A stretch of 54,456 bases of DNA from CAZMGB01 sp964565775 (GCA_964565775.1 CAZMGB010000022.1:1-54456); one strand, 5' to 3'. Numbered from the stretch's first letter, positions 34,495-45,315 are shown. The notes: generated by a model from the letters alone, not told the origin. Numbers and translations: made by a program.

Positions 34495-35925
34495 TTAGAC
34501 GCCGGCGAGCTTGCGCCCCGCCTCCAGGAGCTCCTTCACAAGCGAGGGGTCCTGCACCTCCGTGTAGATTCGCATCAGGGGCTCCGTGCCCGAGAAGCGC
34601 AGGAGGAGCCAGCCGCCGTCCTCGAGCTGAAAGCGAAAGCCGTCCGTGCTGTCGCGGCCCAGGACCTCCAGCCCCGCCAGGCGCTGGGGCCTGCTTTCGC
34701 TCACGCGCCGCCACACCTCCTCGCGGTCCTCCGGCTCGAGGTGAATATCCACCCGGTCGTAGTAGTGGTGCCCCACCTTCTGGAAGAGCTCCTCCAGCAG
34801 GGCGGACGGCTTCTTGCCGCGACGCACCATCAGGTCGAGGAAGAGGAGCCCGGAGAGGAGGCCGTCGCGTTCGGGCAGGTGGCCGCGGAAGGCGTAGCCG
34901 CCGCTCTCTTCGCCCGCCACCAGGGCATCGACCTCCATCATCTTGGGCCCCAGGAACTTGAAGCCGACCGGCGTTTCGTACACGGGCACGCCGTAGATCT
35001 CACCGAGGCGGACTATCATGCGGGTGGTGGTGATCGACTTCACCAGGGGGCCGCGCAGCCCTCGCACCTCGAGGAGGTAGTAGGCCAGCAGCGCGAAGAC
35101 TTCTAGCTGGTTGAGGAAGCGGCCGTTCTCATCGACCACGCCCAGGCGGTCGGCGTCGCCGTCGGTGGCGATGCCGGCGTCGGCGCCTTCGCGGCGCACG
35201 GTATCGGAGAGCTCAGCGAGGTTGCGGGCGATGGGCTCCGGCGACGAAATGCCGGGAAAGAGGGGGTTGCGCTCTCCGTGAAGCTCGATCACCTGGGTGT
35301 TCCCGCCCGCCAATAGCTCGCGCTGGTACCCGAGCCCGGCACCGAACATCGAGTCTACGACGACGCGCAGGCCCGCCGACCGGATGGCGTCGAGGTCCAC
35401 CATCTTCCCGACCTGCTGGAGGTAGGTGGGACGGGGGTCGAAGCGCTCCACCAGCCCCTGCGCCTCGGCCTCGGGCAGCGGCAGGCTACGCGGTTCCCCC
35501 GCCGCCAAAATCCCGGCGAGGGGGGCCTCCAGCTCTTCGATGACCTCGGGCGGGGCGCTGCTGGCGTACTCGGGCCGGTACTTGAACCCGTTCCAGCGCC
35601 CGGGGTTGTGGCTGGCCGTAATGACGACGGCGCCGCCGGCAGCCCTGGTCAGGATGGCGAAGGTGATGACCTGGGTGGGCGCGGGCCGGTCGCAGAGGTA
35701 GACCTTGGTGCCGTTCGCCGCCACGACCTCGGCGACGGCGGCAGCGAAGGCGTCGGAGGCGAAGCGGGTGTCGAAGCCGACTACGAGGCCGCGTTCCGCC
35801 AGGCCGTGCGCCTCCAGGTATCGGGCGACGCTCTGGGCGCAGACGCGGACGTTGGCGAAGGTGAAGTCGTCGGCGATGACTCCCCGCCAGCCGTCGGTTC
35901 CGAACTTGATGGGGCTTTCTGTCAT
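34495..35925 (-). CDS. Phosphoglucomutase/phosphomannomutase
   Basis: Alpha-D-phosphohexomutase of 476 residues. It interconverts hexose 1- and 6-phosphates through a phosphoserine. The four signatures are present: the phosphoserine loop TASHNP (S105), the metal loop DGDADR, the sugar-binding GEESGG and the phosphate-binding RFSGTEP. The substrate (glucose, mannose or glucosamine) cannot be fixed from sequence. It lies downstream of a nucleotidyltransferase on the same strand, as in sugar-nucleotide pathways. Confidence 0.92.
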   Translation of the reverse strand: MTESPIKFGTDGWRGVIADDFTFANVRVCAQSVARYLEAHGLAERGLVVGFDTRFASDAFAAAVAEVVAANGTKVYLCDRPAPTQVITFAILTRAAGGAVVITASHNPGRWNGFKYRPEYASSAPPEVIEELEAPLAGILAAGEPRSLPLPEAEAQGLVERFDPRPTYLQQVGKMVDLDAIRSAGLRVVVDSMFGAGLGYQRELLAGGNTQVIELHGERNPLFPGISSPEPIARNLAELSDTVRREGADAGIATDGDADRLGVVDENGRFLNQLEVFALLAYYLLEVRGLRGPLVKSITTTRMIVRLGEIYGVPVYETPVGFKFLGPKMMEVDALVAGEESGGYAFRGHLPERDGLLSGLLFLDLMVRRGKKPSALLEELFQKVGHHYYDRVDIHLEPEDREEVWRRVSESRPQRLAGLEVLGRDSTDGFRFQLEDGGWLLLRFSGTEPLMRIYTEVQDPSLVKELLEAGRKLAGV

Positions 35926-36069
35926 AGGTCAGGCCGTCCTGGTGCCGCGCCCAACGATTTCGCGACGCGGTGAAACTGCGCGAACACTTGTACCCTGGTT
36001 CCAACGTTCAAGAGTTCCAGAGTCATTTGGCTGCATGTCGATGCTCGGCTGAATCACGGTCGTGGCGTA

Positions 36070-36534
36070 CTAGGCTGCTGGCTCCCGCTCGACGAGCTTC
36101 TTCAGGCTCTGGACGTTTCGGTCGAAGTCGGCCTGGAGCGAGCGCTGCATGAAGAGGGTGTCCAGGAGCGCGCCGACGGGCCGGAGCAGGGGCGCATACC
36201 CAACTTCCATCATGACCGTGATGCTGCTGCCCTCACCCGCCGGCTCCAGCGAGATATCGAGGGTCGCGCTTCCGCCCATGGGCAGGCTGCCTTCGTGCAC
36301 CTGCCGCTGCGGCGGATCGAACGTCGTGATGCGCCACTCGGTGGGCGCCTTCCAGGGCCCGACGATGCGGCTCCGCTCTCGATACGTCGTCCCGGAGCCT
36401 GTGGGCCCTTCGCTCACAGAAAGCATCTCTAACGTGTTTCCGACCCACTCGGGGATGCGCTGGAGGTCGCAGACGAAGTCCCACACCTTCTGGGCCGGAG
36501 CCCCGATCTCCGCAGTTGACCTTATGCTAGCCAC
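36070..36534 (-). CDS. SRPBCC-family (polyketide cyclase/START-like) protein
   Basis: A 154-residue cytosolic protein with the SRPBCC fold. The typical opening AEIGAPAQKVWDFVCDLQRI is followed by beta strands ending in a C-terminal helix (DTLFMQRSLQADFDRNVQSL). Such proteins bind hydrophobic ligands or act as cyclases, but no ligand can be predicted. The GTG start follows GGAGG by eight bases. It lies 18 bp after the nucleotidyltransferase gene on the same strand and is probably co-transcribed. Confidence 0.85.
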   Translation of the reverse strand: MASIRSTAEIGAPAQKVWDFVCDLQRIPEWVGNTLEMLSVSEGPTGSGTTYRERSRIVGPWKAPTEWRITTFDPPQRQVHEGSLPMGGSATLDISLEPAGEGSSITVMMEVGYAPLLRPVGALLDTLFMQRSLQADFDRNVQSLKKLVEREPAA

Positions 36535-36552
36535 GCCGCGCGCCTCCCTCCC

Positions 36553-37242
36553 TCAAAGCTCGGCCTTCGCCAGGTAGGCCGCCGCCTCCGACAGGTCCTT
36601 CACTGTGTCGATCCCTTTCCAGTAGGACGTGCTCTTGTATGCGTAGAGCTTGCCGCATCGGGCGAGCTGAGGGAAGAGGCTGTCCTCGTGGTCGCCGACG
36701 TCCGGCAGGCCGTCGAAGAACTCGCGACTCAGCACGTAGAGGCCGGCGCTGAGCCAGTGCGGCAGGGGCGGCTTCTCCACGAAACCGGTGATGCGATTGC
36801 CCCGCACGCGGACGATGCCGTACGGGCTCATGAGCCTGGTCAGCATAAGGGTGGCGGTGGCGCCCGAGCGACGGTGGAGGCGGATCATTGGCGCGAGCGG
36901 CTGCGTCAGAATGTTGTCGCCGTTGGTGGCGATGACGACCTCCTCGCTGGCGGGAACCAGGGCGCCCCCCTTCTTCAGGGCGCCGCCCCGGCCCAGCGGC
37001 TGGTCCTCGACCGAATAGCTGATTCGCAGCCCCCAGCGGCCGCCGTCGCCGAAGTAGTCGCGAAGGGCCTCGTGGCGATAGCCGCAGAGGAGCACCACAT
37101 CCGTGATGCCCTCGCGTCGCATCCACTCGATCTGGTGCTCGAGGAGCGGCTTGTCGCCGACCAGCACCATCTGCTTGGGCCGGTCGGCCGTCAGCGGCCG
37201 CAGCCTCTCCCCCTTGCCTCCTGCCAGAACGAGAGCGTACAT
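36553..37242 (-). CDS. Sugar-1-phosphate nucleotidyltransferase
   Basis: A 229-residue nucleotidyltransferase of the GT-A/RmlA-GlmU-like superfamily that would make NDP-sugars from sugar-1-phosphates. It has the signature LVLAGGKGERLRPLTADRPK, the metal-binding TNGDN (usual NGD), GFVEKPP and the final YWKGIDTVKDL. Sequence alone does not separate glucose from mannose as substrate. It pairs functionally with the downstream mutase and perhaps the SIS isomerase. Confidence 0.9.
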   Translation of the reverse strand: MYALVLAGGKGERLRPLTADRPKQMVLVGDKPLLEHQIEWMRREGITDVVLLCGYRHEALRDYFGDGGRWGLRISYSVEDQPLGRGGALKKGGALVPASEEVVIATNGDNILTQPLAPMIRLHRRSGATATLMLTRLMSPYGIVRVRGNRITGFVEKPPLPHWLSAGLYVLSREFFDGLPDVGDHEDSLFPQLARCGKLYAYKSTSYWKGIDTVKDLSEAAAYLAKAEL

Positions 37243-37310
37243 GGAACCTCGATCGCCAGGAAACTAGGTGCGCTGGGCAGAGCGCTCCTCCTCCACGGCC
37301 GCCGCCTCCA

Positions 37311-37335
37311 GGCCTGCCTACCGGACAGGCAGGCC
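37311..37335. repeat. Hairpin repeat overlapping the metK stop
   Basis: Arms GGCCTGCCT (37311-37319) and AGGCAGGCC (37327-37335) surround ACCGGAC. The metK stop codon (37318-37320, complement) lies inside it, and the arm encodes the last residues AGLPVR. It shares GCCTGCC with the palindrome at 24318-24331. It could act as a transcription pause or end point downstream of metK. Confidence 0.7.
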
Positions 37336-38535
37336 CGCCTCCTGCCGCAGCACGTCCGCCTTCTCCGTCCGCTCCCACGGGGCGTCGATGTCCTCGCGGC
37401 CGAAGGCGCCGTATACGGCGGTCGGCCGGTAGATGGGCCGCCGGAGCCTCAGGTCGCGGATGATCGCGCCCGGCCTCAGGTCGAAGTGCTCGCGCACGAG
37501 GCGCAGGATCTCCGCCTCGTCGATGCGATTCGTGCCGAAGGTCTCGATCGCTGTGGAGGTGGGCCGCGCGACGCCGATGGCGTAGGAGAGCATGAACTCC
37601 ACCCGGTCCGCCAGGCCGGCGGCGACGATGTTCTTCGCGACGTGGCGGGCGGCATAGGAGGCGGAGCGGTCGACCTTGGTCGGGTCCTTGCCGGAGAAGC
37701 TGCCGCCCCCATGGCGGGCAATGCCGCCGTAGGTATCGACGATGATCTTGCGCCCCGTGAGACCGGAGTCTCCCATGGGCCCGCCGATAACGAACTTGCC
37801 CGTCGGATTGATGTGGAACTTGGTGTTGTCATCGAGCAAGTCGGCCGGGATCACGCTGTCGATCACGTGCTCTTTGATATCGCGCGTCAGCGAGCCGCGG
37901 CCGATGCTGGCATCATGCTGCGCCGAGACGACGACCGTGTCGACCCGCTTCGGCACGCCATACTCGTACTCGACGGTGACCTGAGACTTGCCGTCGGGGC
38001 GCAGGTAGGAGAGGGTGCCGTCCTTGCGCACCTCGGCGAGCCGGCGGCAGAGCCGGTGGGCGAGGGAAATGGTGAGCGGCATGGCCTCCGGCGTCTCCGT
38101 GCAGGCGAAGCCGATCATCATCCCCTGGTCGCCGGCGCCCACCTCGAGCTCCTCATCGTTGCTCACGCCCTCGCGGAACTCCAGCGAATGGTCGACGCCG
38201 ACGGCGATATCCTGCGACTGCTCCTTCACGGAGACGGTGACACCGCAGGTCTCGTAGTCGAAGCCGTACTTGGCGCGCGTGTAGCCCACTTCGCGGACGA
38301 CTTGCCGCACGATTTCGGGGATCTCAACGTAGCACTCGGTGGTGATCTCGCCGATGACGAACACCAGGCCCGTTGTCGCGGCGGCCTCGCAGGCCACCCG
38401 TGCCATGGGGTCCTTATCGAGAATAGCGTCCAGGATCCCGTCGGCGATCTGATCGCAGAGCTTGTCGGGGTGTCCCTCCGTCACCGACTCAGACGTCAGG
38501 AAGAGGGAGGGAGACGTTACGAATGTGTTAGTCAT
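37318..38535 (-). CDS. metK: S-adenosylmethionine synthase
   Basis: Makes SAM from methionine and ATP; 405 residues. The motifs FLTSESVTEGHPDKLCDQIAD, GAGDQGMMIGFACTE (the signature hexapeptide-like GAGDQG), and GRKIIVDTYGG with GGGSFSGKDPTKVDRSAAY-like SGKDPTKVDRSAS are present. ATG 38535 is preferred because GGGGAAGAAG lies eight bases upstream; the frame also reads from 38562. The start overlaps the stop of the preceding four-helix-bundle gene by 8 bp. Last member of the SAM-riboswitch operon. The C-terminal end lies within a repeat hairpin. Confidence 0.96.
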   Translation of the reverse strand: MTNTFVTSPSLFLTSESVTEGHPDKLCDQIADGILDAILDKDPMARVACEAAATTGLVFVIGEITTECYVEIPEIVRQVVREVGYTRAKYGFDYETCGVTVSVKEQSQDIAVGVDHSLEFREGVSNDEELEVGAGDQGMMIGFACTETPEAMPLTISLAHRLCRRLAEVRKDGTLSYLRPDGKSQVTVEYEYGVPKRVDTVVVSAQHDASIGRGSLTRDIKEHVIDSVIPADLLDDNTKFHINPTGKFVIGGPMGDSGLTGRKIIVDTYGGIARHGGGSFSGKDPTKVDRSASYAARHVAKNIVAAGLADRVEFMLSYAIGVARPTSTAIETFGTNRIDEAEILRLVREHFDLRPGAIIRDLRLRRPIYRPTAVYGAFGREDIDAPWERTEKADVLRQEAGLPVR

Positions 38536-39028
38536 GTGATTCTTCTTCCCCGCGGTTTGCATTTCCCTTGGCGGCTTTCTTGATTATCTCGCGTTTCGGA
38601 CGTGAGACGTGGGAGGTTGGAGGTGGGAACTGGCGCCACGCCTCGATCAAGCGGCTGAGCTGCTTGCCGACGACGTCGTAGGCACGGACGAGCTCCCTGG
38701 ACTCGTCTTCGCTGACATAGCCCAGGGCCTGGGCCACCTTAACATGCACGATCATCTCGTTGGCGGAACCGAGAGCATTGGCCAGGTAAGACTTGAATTC
38801 CTTGACGGAGCGTCGCTTGCCATAGCCCTCGGCGATGTTAACCGGTATCGACTTGCTGGCGCGTCGCATTTGGCTAGCCAGCTCATACCGCTCATATTCG
38901 GGAAGACTGAGGGCGAGGGCATGGACGGAAGACAACAAGGACATCGCCCGCTGGTACGCCTCGATATCTTCATAAGTGCGGATTGGCGCCCTTCGGTCGG
39001 TATGTGCCTCCACTCTCTCACTTCCCAC
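38528..39028 (-). CDS. Four-helix-bundle protein (23S IVS-like)
   Basis: A 166-residue protein of the four helix bundle / 23S rRNA intervening-sequence family. It shows YEDIEAYQRAMSLLSSVHAL, then SQMRRASKSIPVNIAEGYGKR and KEFKSYLANALGSANEMIVH, the family core. Function is unknown; members are suspected to bind nucleic acid. It is inserted between ahcY and metK and overlaps the start of metK by 8 bp. Its ends sit in matching GTGGGAAGTGGG-like repeats, suggesting it arrived as a cassette. The start codon at 39028 is GTG and lies in the repeat, so the N-terminus is uncertain. Confidence 0.85.
   Translation of the reverse strand: MGSERVEAHTDRRAPIRTYEDIEAYQRAMSLLSSVHALALSLPEYERYELASQMRRASKSIPVNIAEGYGKRRSVKEFKSYLANALGSANEMIVHVKVAQALGYVSEDESRELVRAYDVVGKQLSRLIEAWRQFPPPTSHVSRPKREIIKKAAKGNANRGEEESHD
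38599..38629. repeat. G-rich repeat flanking the four-helix-bundle gene (left)
   Basis: The strand shown reads GACGTGAGACGTGGGAGGTT then GGAGGTGGGAA. It is roughly the inverse of the stretch at 39020-39049. It encodes part of the four-helix-bundle C-terminus (TSHVSRPK). Confidence 0.55.
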
Positions 39029-39049
39029 TTCCCACCTCTCACGTCTCGC
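39020..39049. repeat. C-rich repeat flanking the four-helix-bundle gene (right)
   Basis: The stretch CTTCCCACTTCCCACCTCTC then ACGTCTCGC is, on the opposite strand, GCGAGACGTGAGAGGTGGGA then AGTGGGAAG. It thus forms an imperfect inverted pair with the repeat at 38599-38629. It lies at the gap between ahcY and the four-helix-bundle gene and covers the predicted GTG start. Confidence 0.55.
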
Positions 39050-39055
39050 TTTCAG

Positions 39056-40332
<1,277 letters not shown>

Positions 40333-40336
<4 letters not shown>

Positions 40337-40983
40337 CGTTTCCCTTCTTCCCCTGGACCCGCCTTGCCCCCGTCGGCGAAAGGCGGCTCAGGGTAATATT
40401 CCATCGCCTTCTGGACGCCGCGAGCCACTTCCGGGCCCTTCAGCAGGCCCACCAGATGGAGGGCCATGTCAATGCCGGCGGAGACACCCGCTGCGGTAAT
40501 GACGTTGCCGTCCTGCACGAATCGCCGTTCGACCGCTCGAACGCCCGGCTCGGCTCGCAGGCGCTCCATCGATGCCCAGTGTGTCGTCGCCTCCCGGTTC
40601 TCGAGGAATCCGGCGCGCGAGAGTATGAAGGCGCCGGTGCATACTGACGTCACCCATTCGCAGCCGCTTCCCATCCCCCGCACGAACCCGATGAGCTTCT
40701 CGTTGTCTACCTCCCGCCGCGTGCCCCGGCCGCCCGGCACCACGAGCACGTCAAGACGTGGACAGTCATCGAAGGCGTAGGCGGGCTTGACAGTGAGCCC
40801 GTTTGCGCCGCGCACCGGCTCGCGGGACTGGCCGATAGTAACGACCTGCCACTCCTTATCGGAATACTTGGCCAGCGTGCCGAAGACCTCGAGCGGTCCC
40901 ACGAAGTCGAGCTCCTCCACTTCCGGGAAGACCAACACACCTACGGTCCTGGTCATCGCAGCGTCCGATCCTGTCTCGCTCAA
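40333..40983 (-). CDS. DJ-1/PfpI-family protein
   Basis: A 216-residue protein of the class I glutamine amidotransferase-like DJ-1/PfpI superfamily, in the branch near isonitrile hydratase and AraC-type N-domains. The nucleophile cysteine lies in the elbow SVCTGAFILS, after VVPGGRGTR. The start at TTG 40983 overlaps the mtnP stop (TTGA); ATG 40956 is an alternative. It sits between mtnP and ahcY in the SAM-recycling operon, so it may act in nucleoside or sulfur by-product handling. I cannot name the reaction. Confidence 0.85.
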
Positions 40984-41851
40984 TCCGCAGGAAGATCAGC
41001 ATACTTACCGATGATCGGCGCTAGCTTTCGTTTCGTCTCCTCCGGCACCAGGCGCCAGGGCGTGACCAGGGCGTTCTTTAGGGCGGTGGCGCAGGCGCAG
41101 GTGCGCTTGGTGGGCAGCCGCTGGACCGCCAGGTCCACCACCCGCTGAGCCGTCCCGACATTCTTTTGCAGGTTCGATAGTATCATCTCCGCCGACACGG
41201 GCTCATGGGCCACGTGCCAGACATCGTAGTCGGTGACGCAGGCGAGGGTGCTGTAGCAGATCTCGGCCTCGCGGGCGAGCTTGGCCTCGGGCAGGGCGGT
41301 CATGCCTATGAGGCTCGCCCCCCACGAGCGGTGGAGGTCGGATTCGGCGCGGGTGGAGAACGCCGGGCCCTCCATGACCACGTACGTGCCACCCGGGTGG
41401 GCGGTGGCTCCGGCTTCCCGCGCGGCCTCGTACAGGACGCGGCTCAGGTCGGGGCAGAACGGCTCGGCGAATGAGACGTGAGCTACCAGCCCCTCGCCGA
41501 AGAAGCTACCGGCGCGGCCCCACGTGCGGTCGATGAGCTGGTCGGGCAGCACCAGGTGCAGCGGCGCAAACTCCTCCTTCAGGCTGCCGACAGCGCTGAT
41601 GGAGATGATGCGCTCGACGCCCAGGCTCTTCAGGGCGTAGATGTTGGCGCGAGCTGGCACCTCCCTCGGGAGGAGGCGGTGGCCGACGCCGTGGCGCGGC
41701 AGGAAGGCCATCCGCACGCCGTGCAGCGTGCCGAGGACGATGGCGTCGCTGGGGTCGCCGTAGGGGGTGCTGGGGCGCACCTTCTCGATGTCGCGGAGGC
41801 CCTCCATCTCATAGAAACCGCTGCCGCCGATGACGGCCAGCTCCGCCGGTC

Positions 41852-41855
<4 letters not shown>
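40980..41855 (-). CDS. mtnP: 5'-methylthioadenosine phosphorylase
   Basis: Phosphorolysis of methylthioadenosine to adenine and methylthioribose-1-phosphate. 291 residues of the PNP family. It opens with AVIGGSGFYEMEGLRDIEKV, has the phosphate/nucleoside segment FLPRHGVGHRLLPREVPARA, and YVVMEGPAFSTRAESDLHRS followed by IGMTALPEAKLAREAEICYS. It feeds MtnA, encoded directly upstream and overlapping by four bases (ATGA). AAAGGAG lies six bases before the ATG. Confidence 0.94.
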
Positions 41856-42940
<1,085 letters not shown>

Positions 42941-43060
42941 CGGGCGACTCCGTTTTCCCGCCTTGTCTGATGCTCCCCGGACATCCCATCTGAAGGGGCA
43001 AGAGGCGAACTCCTCGCAGGTGTAGCTCGTCGGGCAGAGGAGGGCTTGGAGGATATGAAG

Positions 43061-43085
43061 AAACTTCTCGTGGTGTGAGAAGCTT
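43061..43085 (-). terminator. Probable terminator of the SAM-I riboswitch
   Basis: On the minus strand AAGCTTCTC and GAGAAGTTT pair (nine pairs, one G-U) around a 7-base loop, ending in a short U-rich run (TTTCTTC). It lies just after the aptamer and before mtnA, as an SAM-controlled attenuator would. The U-tract is modest, so confidence is limited. Confidence 0.55.
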
Positions 43086-43094
43086 CCGAGACGA

Positions 43095-43268
43095 CTCTCA
43101 TCTCTCCCCAAGGGTCGGGGTCGGACTTGGCACCATTGCCGGGAGCCTGGAACCCGGTTCGCGGGACGAGAGAAGCTGCCGGCGCGTTCCTCGTTCCTCC
43201 ACCTTGGTTCCGTCCCGGCTGGTTGCCGGGCTTCGTCGGGCCGGTCCCTCCACCACTCTTGATAAGAG
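43095..43268 (-). promoter_or_regulatory. SAM-I (S-box) riboswitch
   Basis: The minus strand carries the S-box signature in order. P1 5' strand CTCTTATC (43268-43261), then AAGAGTGGTGGAGGGACCGG, CCCGACGAAGCCCGGCAACC, later GGTGCCAAGTCC, and the P1 3' strand GATGAGAG (43102-43095). It lies upstream of mtnA, mtnP, pfpI-like, ahcY, four-helix-bundle gene and metK, all on the same strand. High SAM should stop transcription before mtnA. The aptamer is about 174 nt. Confidence 0.93.
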
Positions 43269-43421
43269 CGTAGCACCGCTATTCGATTGTGCTACTATTC
43301 TATGGTCTGAGTTCAGGAGCGTCAACCTGTGCCGCCGCCGACTCCGCGTTGACGCCGGGGGGTGTCGATACTACACTGGAAGCCTGCCAGTCCCGCATAT
43401 GATGCTCGCATTGGAGTGGGG

Positions 43422-44222
43422 ATGATGCTCGCCGTATGGGGTAGTCCGTCCAGAATCGCAATAGTGGAGCTCTTCGGCGCCATTGGCTCGGCGGTGCGCA
43501 CCAGCGAGTTCGTGCGGCTGTTTCGAGGGCTCGAGGAGAGCGGCTCCGTAAGAGCCGTGGTCGTGGATATCGACTCGCCCGGCGGCTCGGCTCCCGCCTC
43601 CGAGTACCTCTATCGCGCCCTCGCCCGCGTGGCGGCGAAAAAGCCCGTGGTGGCATACATCCGCGGCACGGGCGCCTCCGGCGCCTACCTGCTGAGCTGC
43701 GCGGCCACCAAGATCGTCGCCCTTCCCATGTCCATCGTCGGCTCCATCGGCGTCATAACGGTGCGCCCCTTGCTGTACGAGGTTATGCGCAAGTGGGGCG
43801 TTCGCGTCGCCGTCACCAAGAGGGGTCGCCTCAAGGACATGTGGATGCCCTTCCGTGAGCCCACCGAAGAGGAGAAACAGAAGGAGCAGGCGCTCCTCGA
43901 TGAGTTCTACGAGCACTTTGTGAGCACTGTGGCCAAGGCGAGGGAGCTCGACCAGGCCACGGTGCGAGACCTCGCTACGGGCGAGCTCTTTACCGCCACG
44001 AAGGCCAAGCAGGCGGGCCTGATCGATGAGGTGGGCGACCTGGACAAGGCCATCGAGCTGGCGATGGAGCTGGGCAAGGTGCCGCGCCGCATAACCTATG
44101 TCCGCCCCCGCCGCGGCCTGCGCGAGCTGCTGGTCTCCCGTTTCGCGGTCTCCCTCGTGGAAGAGCTGAACGCCCTCCTCGAGAGCGCGATGCGCGGTCG
44201 TATCGAGTACCGGCAGTTCTGA
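43422..44222 (+). CDS. S49-family (SppA-like) serine peptidase
   Basis: A 266-residue member of peptidase family S49, from the ClpP/crotonase fold. It resembles short SppA/SohB forms that degrade signal peptides. VVVDIDSPGGSAPASEYLYR and RGTGASGAYLLSCAATKIVA (nucleophile Ser in the GASGAY segment), VGSIGVITVRPL and KRGRLKDMWMPFREPTEEE with a possible catalytic lysine, are present. No signal peptide is evident. Start ATG 43422 has GGAG five bases upstream; ATG 43425 would have eight. It is divergent from the SAM-riboswitch operon. Confidence 0.88.
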   Translation: MMLAVWGSPSRIAIVELFGAIGSAVRTSEFVRLFRGLEESGSVRAVVVDIDSPGGSAPASEYLYRALARVAAKKPVVAYIRGTGASGAYLLSCAATKIVALPMSIVGSIGVITVRPLLYEVMRKWGVRVAVTKRGRLKDMWMPFREPTEEEKQKEQALLDEFYEHFVSTVAKARELDQATVRDLATGELFTATKAKQAGLIDEVGDLDKAIELAMELGKVPRRITYVRPRRGLRELLVSRFAVSLVEELNALLESAMRGRIEYRQF

Positions 44223-44297
44223 GGGACGCCGCCGGCCCGCAAGTCCTAGCCGCCCGGATTGGCACATCGTCTGCTTTCGGCAAGGAGTATCACGTCC

Positions 44298-45203
44298 ATG
44301 AACCTGGCTGAGCGCCTTGGCTACGGGAGTGAGGAGCGCGTCCTCCTCATCCATGCCGACGATGTCGGCGTGGCCCATGCCGCGAACCTGGCTGCCTTCG
44401 AGGCGCTGGAGCGCGGCAGCATCACCTGCGCGTCGATACTGGTGCCCTGTCCCTGGTTTCAGGAGGTGGCGGACTACTGTCGCAGTCACCCGCAGGCCGA
44501 TTTCGGAGTGCACCTGACCCTGAACAACGAATACGGCCATTACCGCTGGCGGCCGCTCACTAGCCGAGACGTCGCGCCGAGCCTGTATGACCCGCAGGGC
44601 TTCCAGTGGCGGACCACCGAGGAGGCCTGCGAGCACGTGACGCCCGAGGACGCCGAAAGGGAGTTCCGCGCTCAGATCGAGACGGCCCTGGCGGCCGGCA
44701 TCGACGTTACCCATCTCGACACGCACATGGGGACGGCGCCGCACGTCAAGTTCCTCGCCCGCTACGTTGCCCTGGGCGTCGAGTACCGCCTGCCCATCAT
44801 GCTGCCCTGGCCGACGCCGCAGCTCCTGGAGCGCGTCGGGCTCGCCGATCTTGGACCGGCCATCGACGAGCAGTTCCGCGCCCTCGAGGCGACCGGCATC
44901 CCCATCCTCGACCACCTCATCCATGAGACCGGGGGCCCGTCTCCCGAAGCCAAGGAGGCGATGTTCAAGGAGATGTTCCGCGGCCTCGAGCCCGGAGTCA
45001 CGCACTTCCTCGTCCATCCCGCCAAGCCCTCGGACGAGATGTCAGCGCTGACCGAGGACGCGGACTTCCGCGCCCGCGACTACGAGCTGTTCCGCGACGG
45101 CAGCATGCGTGCCTACCTGGAAGGCCTGGGGGTGCGTCTCATCGGCTATCGCGAGATACGCGACGCCTACCGCTCGCCCGAACGCGCCGAAGGCCAGGCT
45201 TAA
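44298..45203 (+). CDS. ChbG/YdjC-like carbohydrate deacetylase
   Basis: A 301-residue YdjC/ChbG-family deacetylase that would remove acetyl groups from oligosaccharides such as chitooligosaccharides. The metal-binding HADDVGVAHAANLA near the N-terminus, DFGVHLTLNNEYGHYRWRPL, and DVTHLDTHMGTAPHVKFLAR are visible, then FLVHPAKPSDEM. ATG 44298 follows AAGGAG by ten bases. The last residues (EGQA) are encoded by a palindromic repeat, and the last ~83 codons are duplicated downstream. Confidence 0.9.
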   Translation: MNLAERLGYGSEERVLLIHADDVGVAHAANLAAFEALERGSITCASILVPCPWFQEVADYCRSHPQADFGVHLTLNNEYGHYRWRPLTSRDVAPSLYDPQGFQWRTTEEACEHVTPEDAEREFRAQIETALAAGIDVTHLDTHMGTAPHVKFLARYVALGVEYRLPIMLPWPTPQLLERVGLADLGPAIDEQFRALEATGIPILDHLIHETGGPSPEAKEAMFKEMFRGLEPGVTHFLVHPAKPSDEMSALTEDADFRARDYELFRDGSMRAYLEGLGVRLIGYREIRDAYRSPERAEGQA

Positions 45204-45215
45204 GCCTGGCCTTCG
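45188..45215. repeat. 28-bp palindrome, copy 1
   Basis: CGAAGGCCAGGCTT and AAGCCTGGCCTTCG form a perfect palindrome. Further copies lie at 45316-45343 and 45588-45615, and a related GGCCAGGC-TCAA-GCCTGGCC at 53-72. Between the convergent genes it could act as a two-way terminator. Confidence 0.85.
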
Positions 45216-45221
45216 TGCCCT

Positions 45222-45266
45222 TTAGCGGGGCACGGGGTAGGCCGGCGGCCTTTTACGGGGCACGAA
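45222..45266 (-). pseudogene. 3' fragment of a rhomboid protease gene
   Basis: On the minus strand this encodes the end FVPRKRPPAYPVPR, almost identical to the last residues of the rhomboid gene at 45623-46381 (FVPRRRPPAYPVPR). It is a leftover of the segmental duplication and has no domain of its own. Confidence 0.75.
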
Positions 45267-45315
45267 CAGTAACGCTGGCCTCTCCGGCCGCTCCCCACGG
45301 CGCCCACGCATGTTA

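Larger units (their letters stand above)
44952..45266. repeat. Segmental duplication, copy 1
   Basis: This stretch, from AAGGAGGCG at 44952 to near 45266, reappears at 45352-45668 with an offset of 400-401 bp and only a few base changes. It spans the 3' end of the deacetylase gene, a palindrome, and on the minus strand a fragment of the rhomboid gene's end. Copy 1 belongs to the intact deacetylase. Confidence 0.9.

Noticed and set aside
36688..38583. Plus-strand open frame of 631 codons
   Set aside because: It is antisense to the nucleotidyltransferase and metK genes, with the His/Arg/Val/Gly-rich composition typical of antisense frames.
42941..43276. 112-codon N-terminal extension of mtnA
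   Set aside because: It runs through the SAM-I riboswitch and terminator; GTG 42940 has a proper ribosome site.
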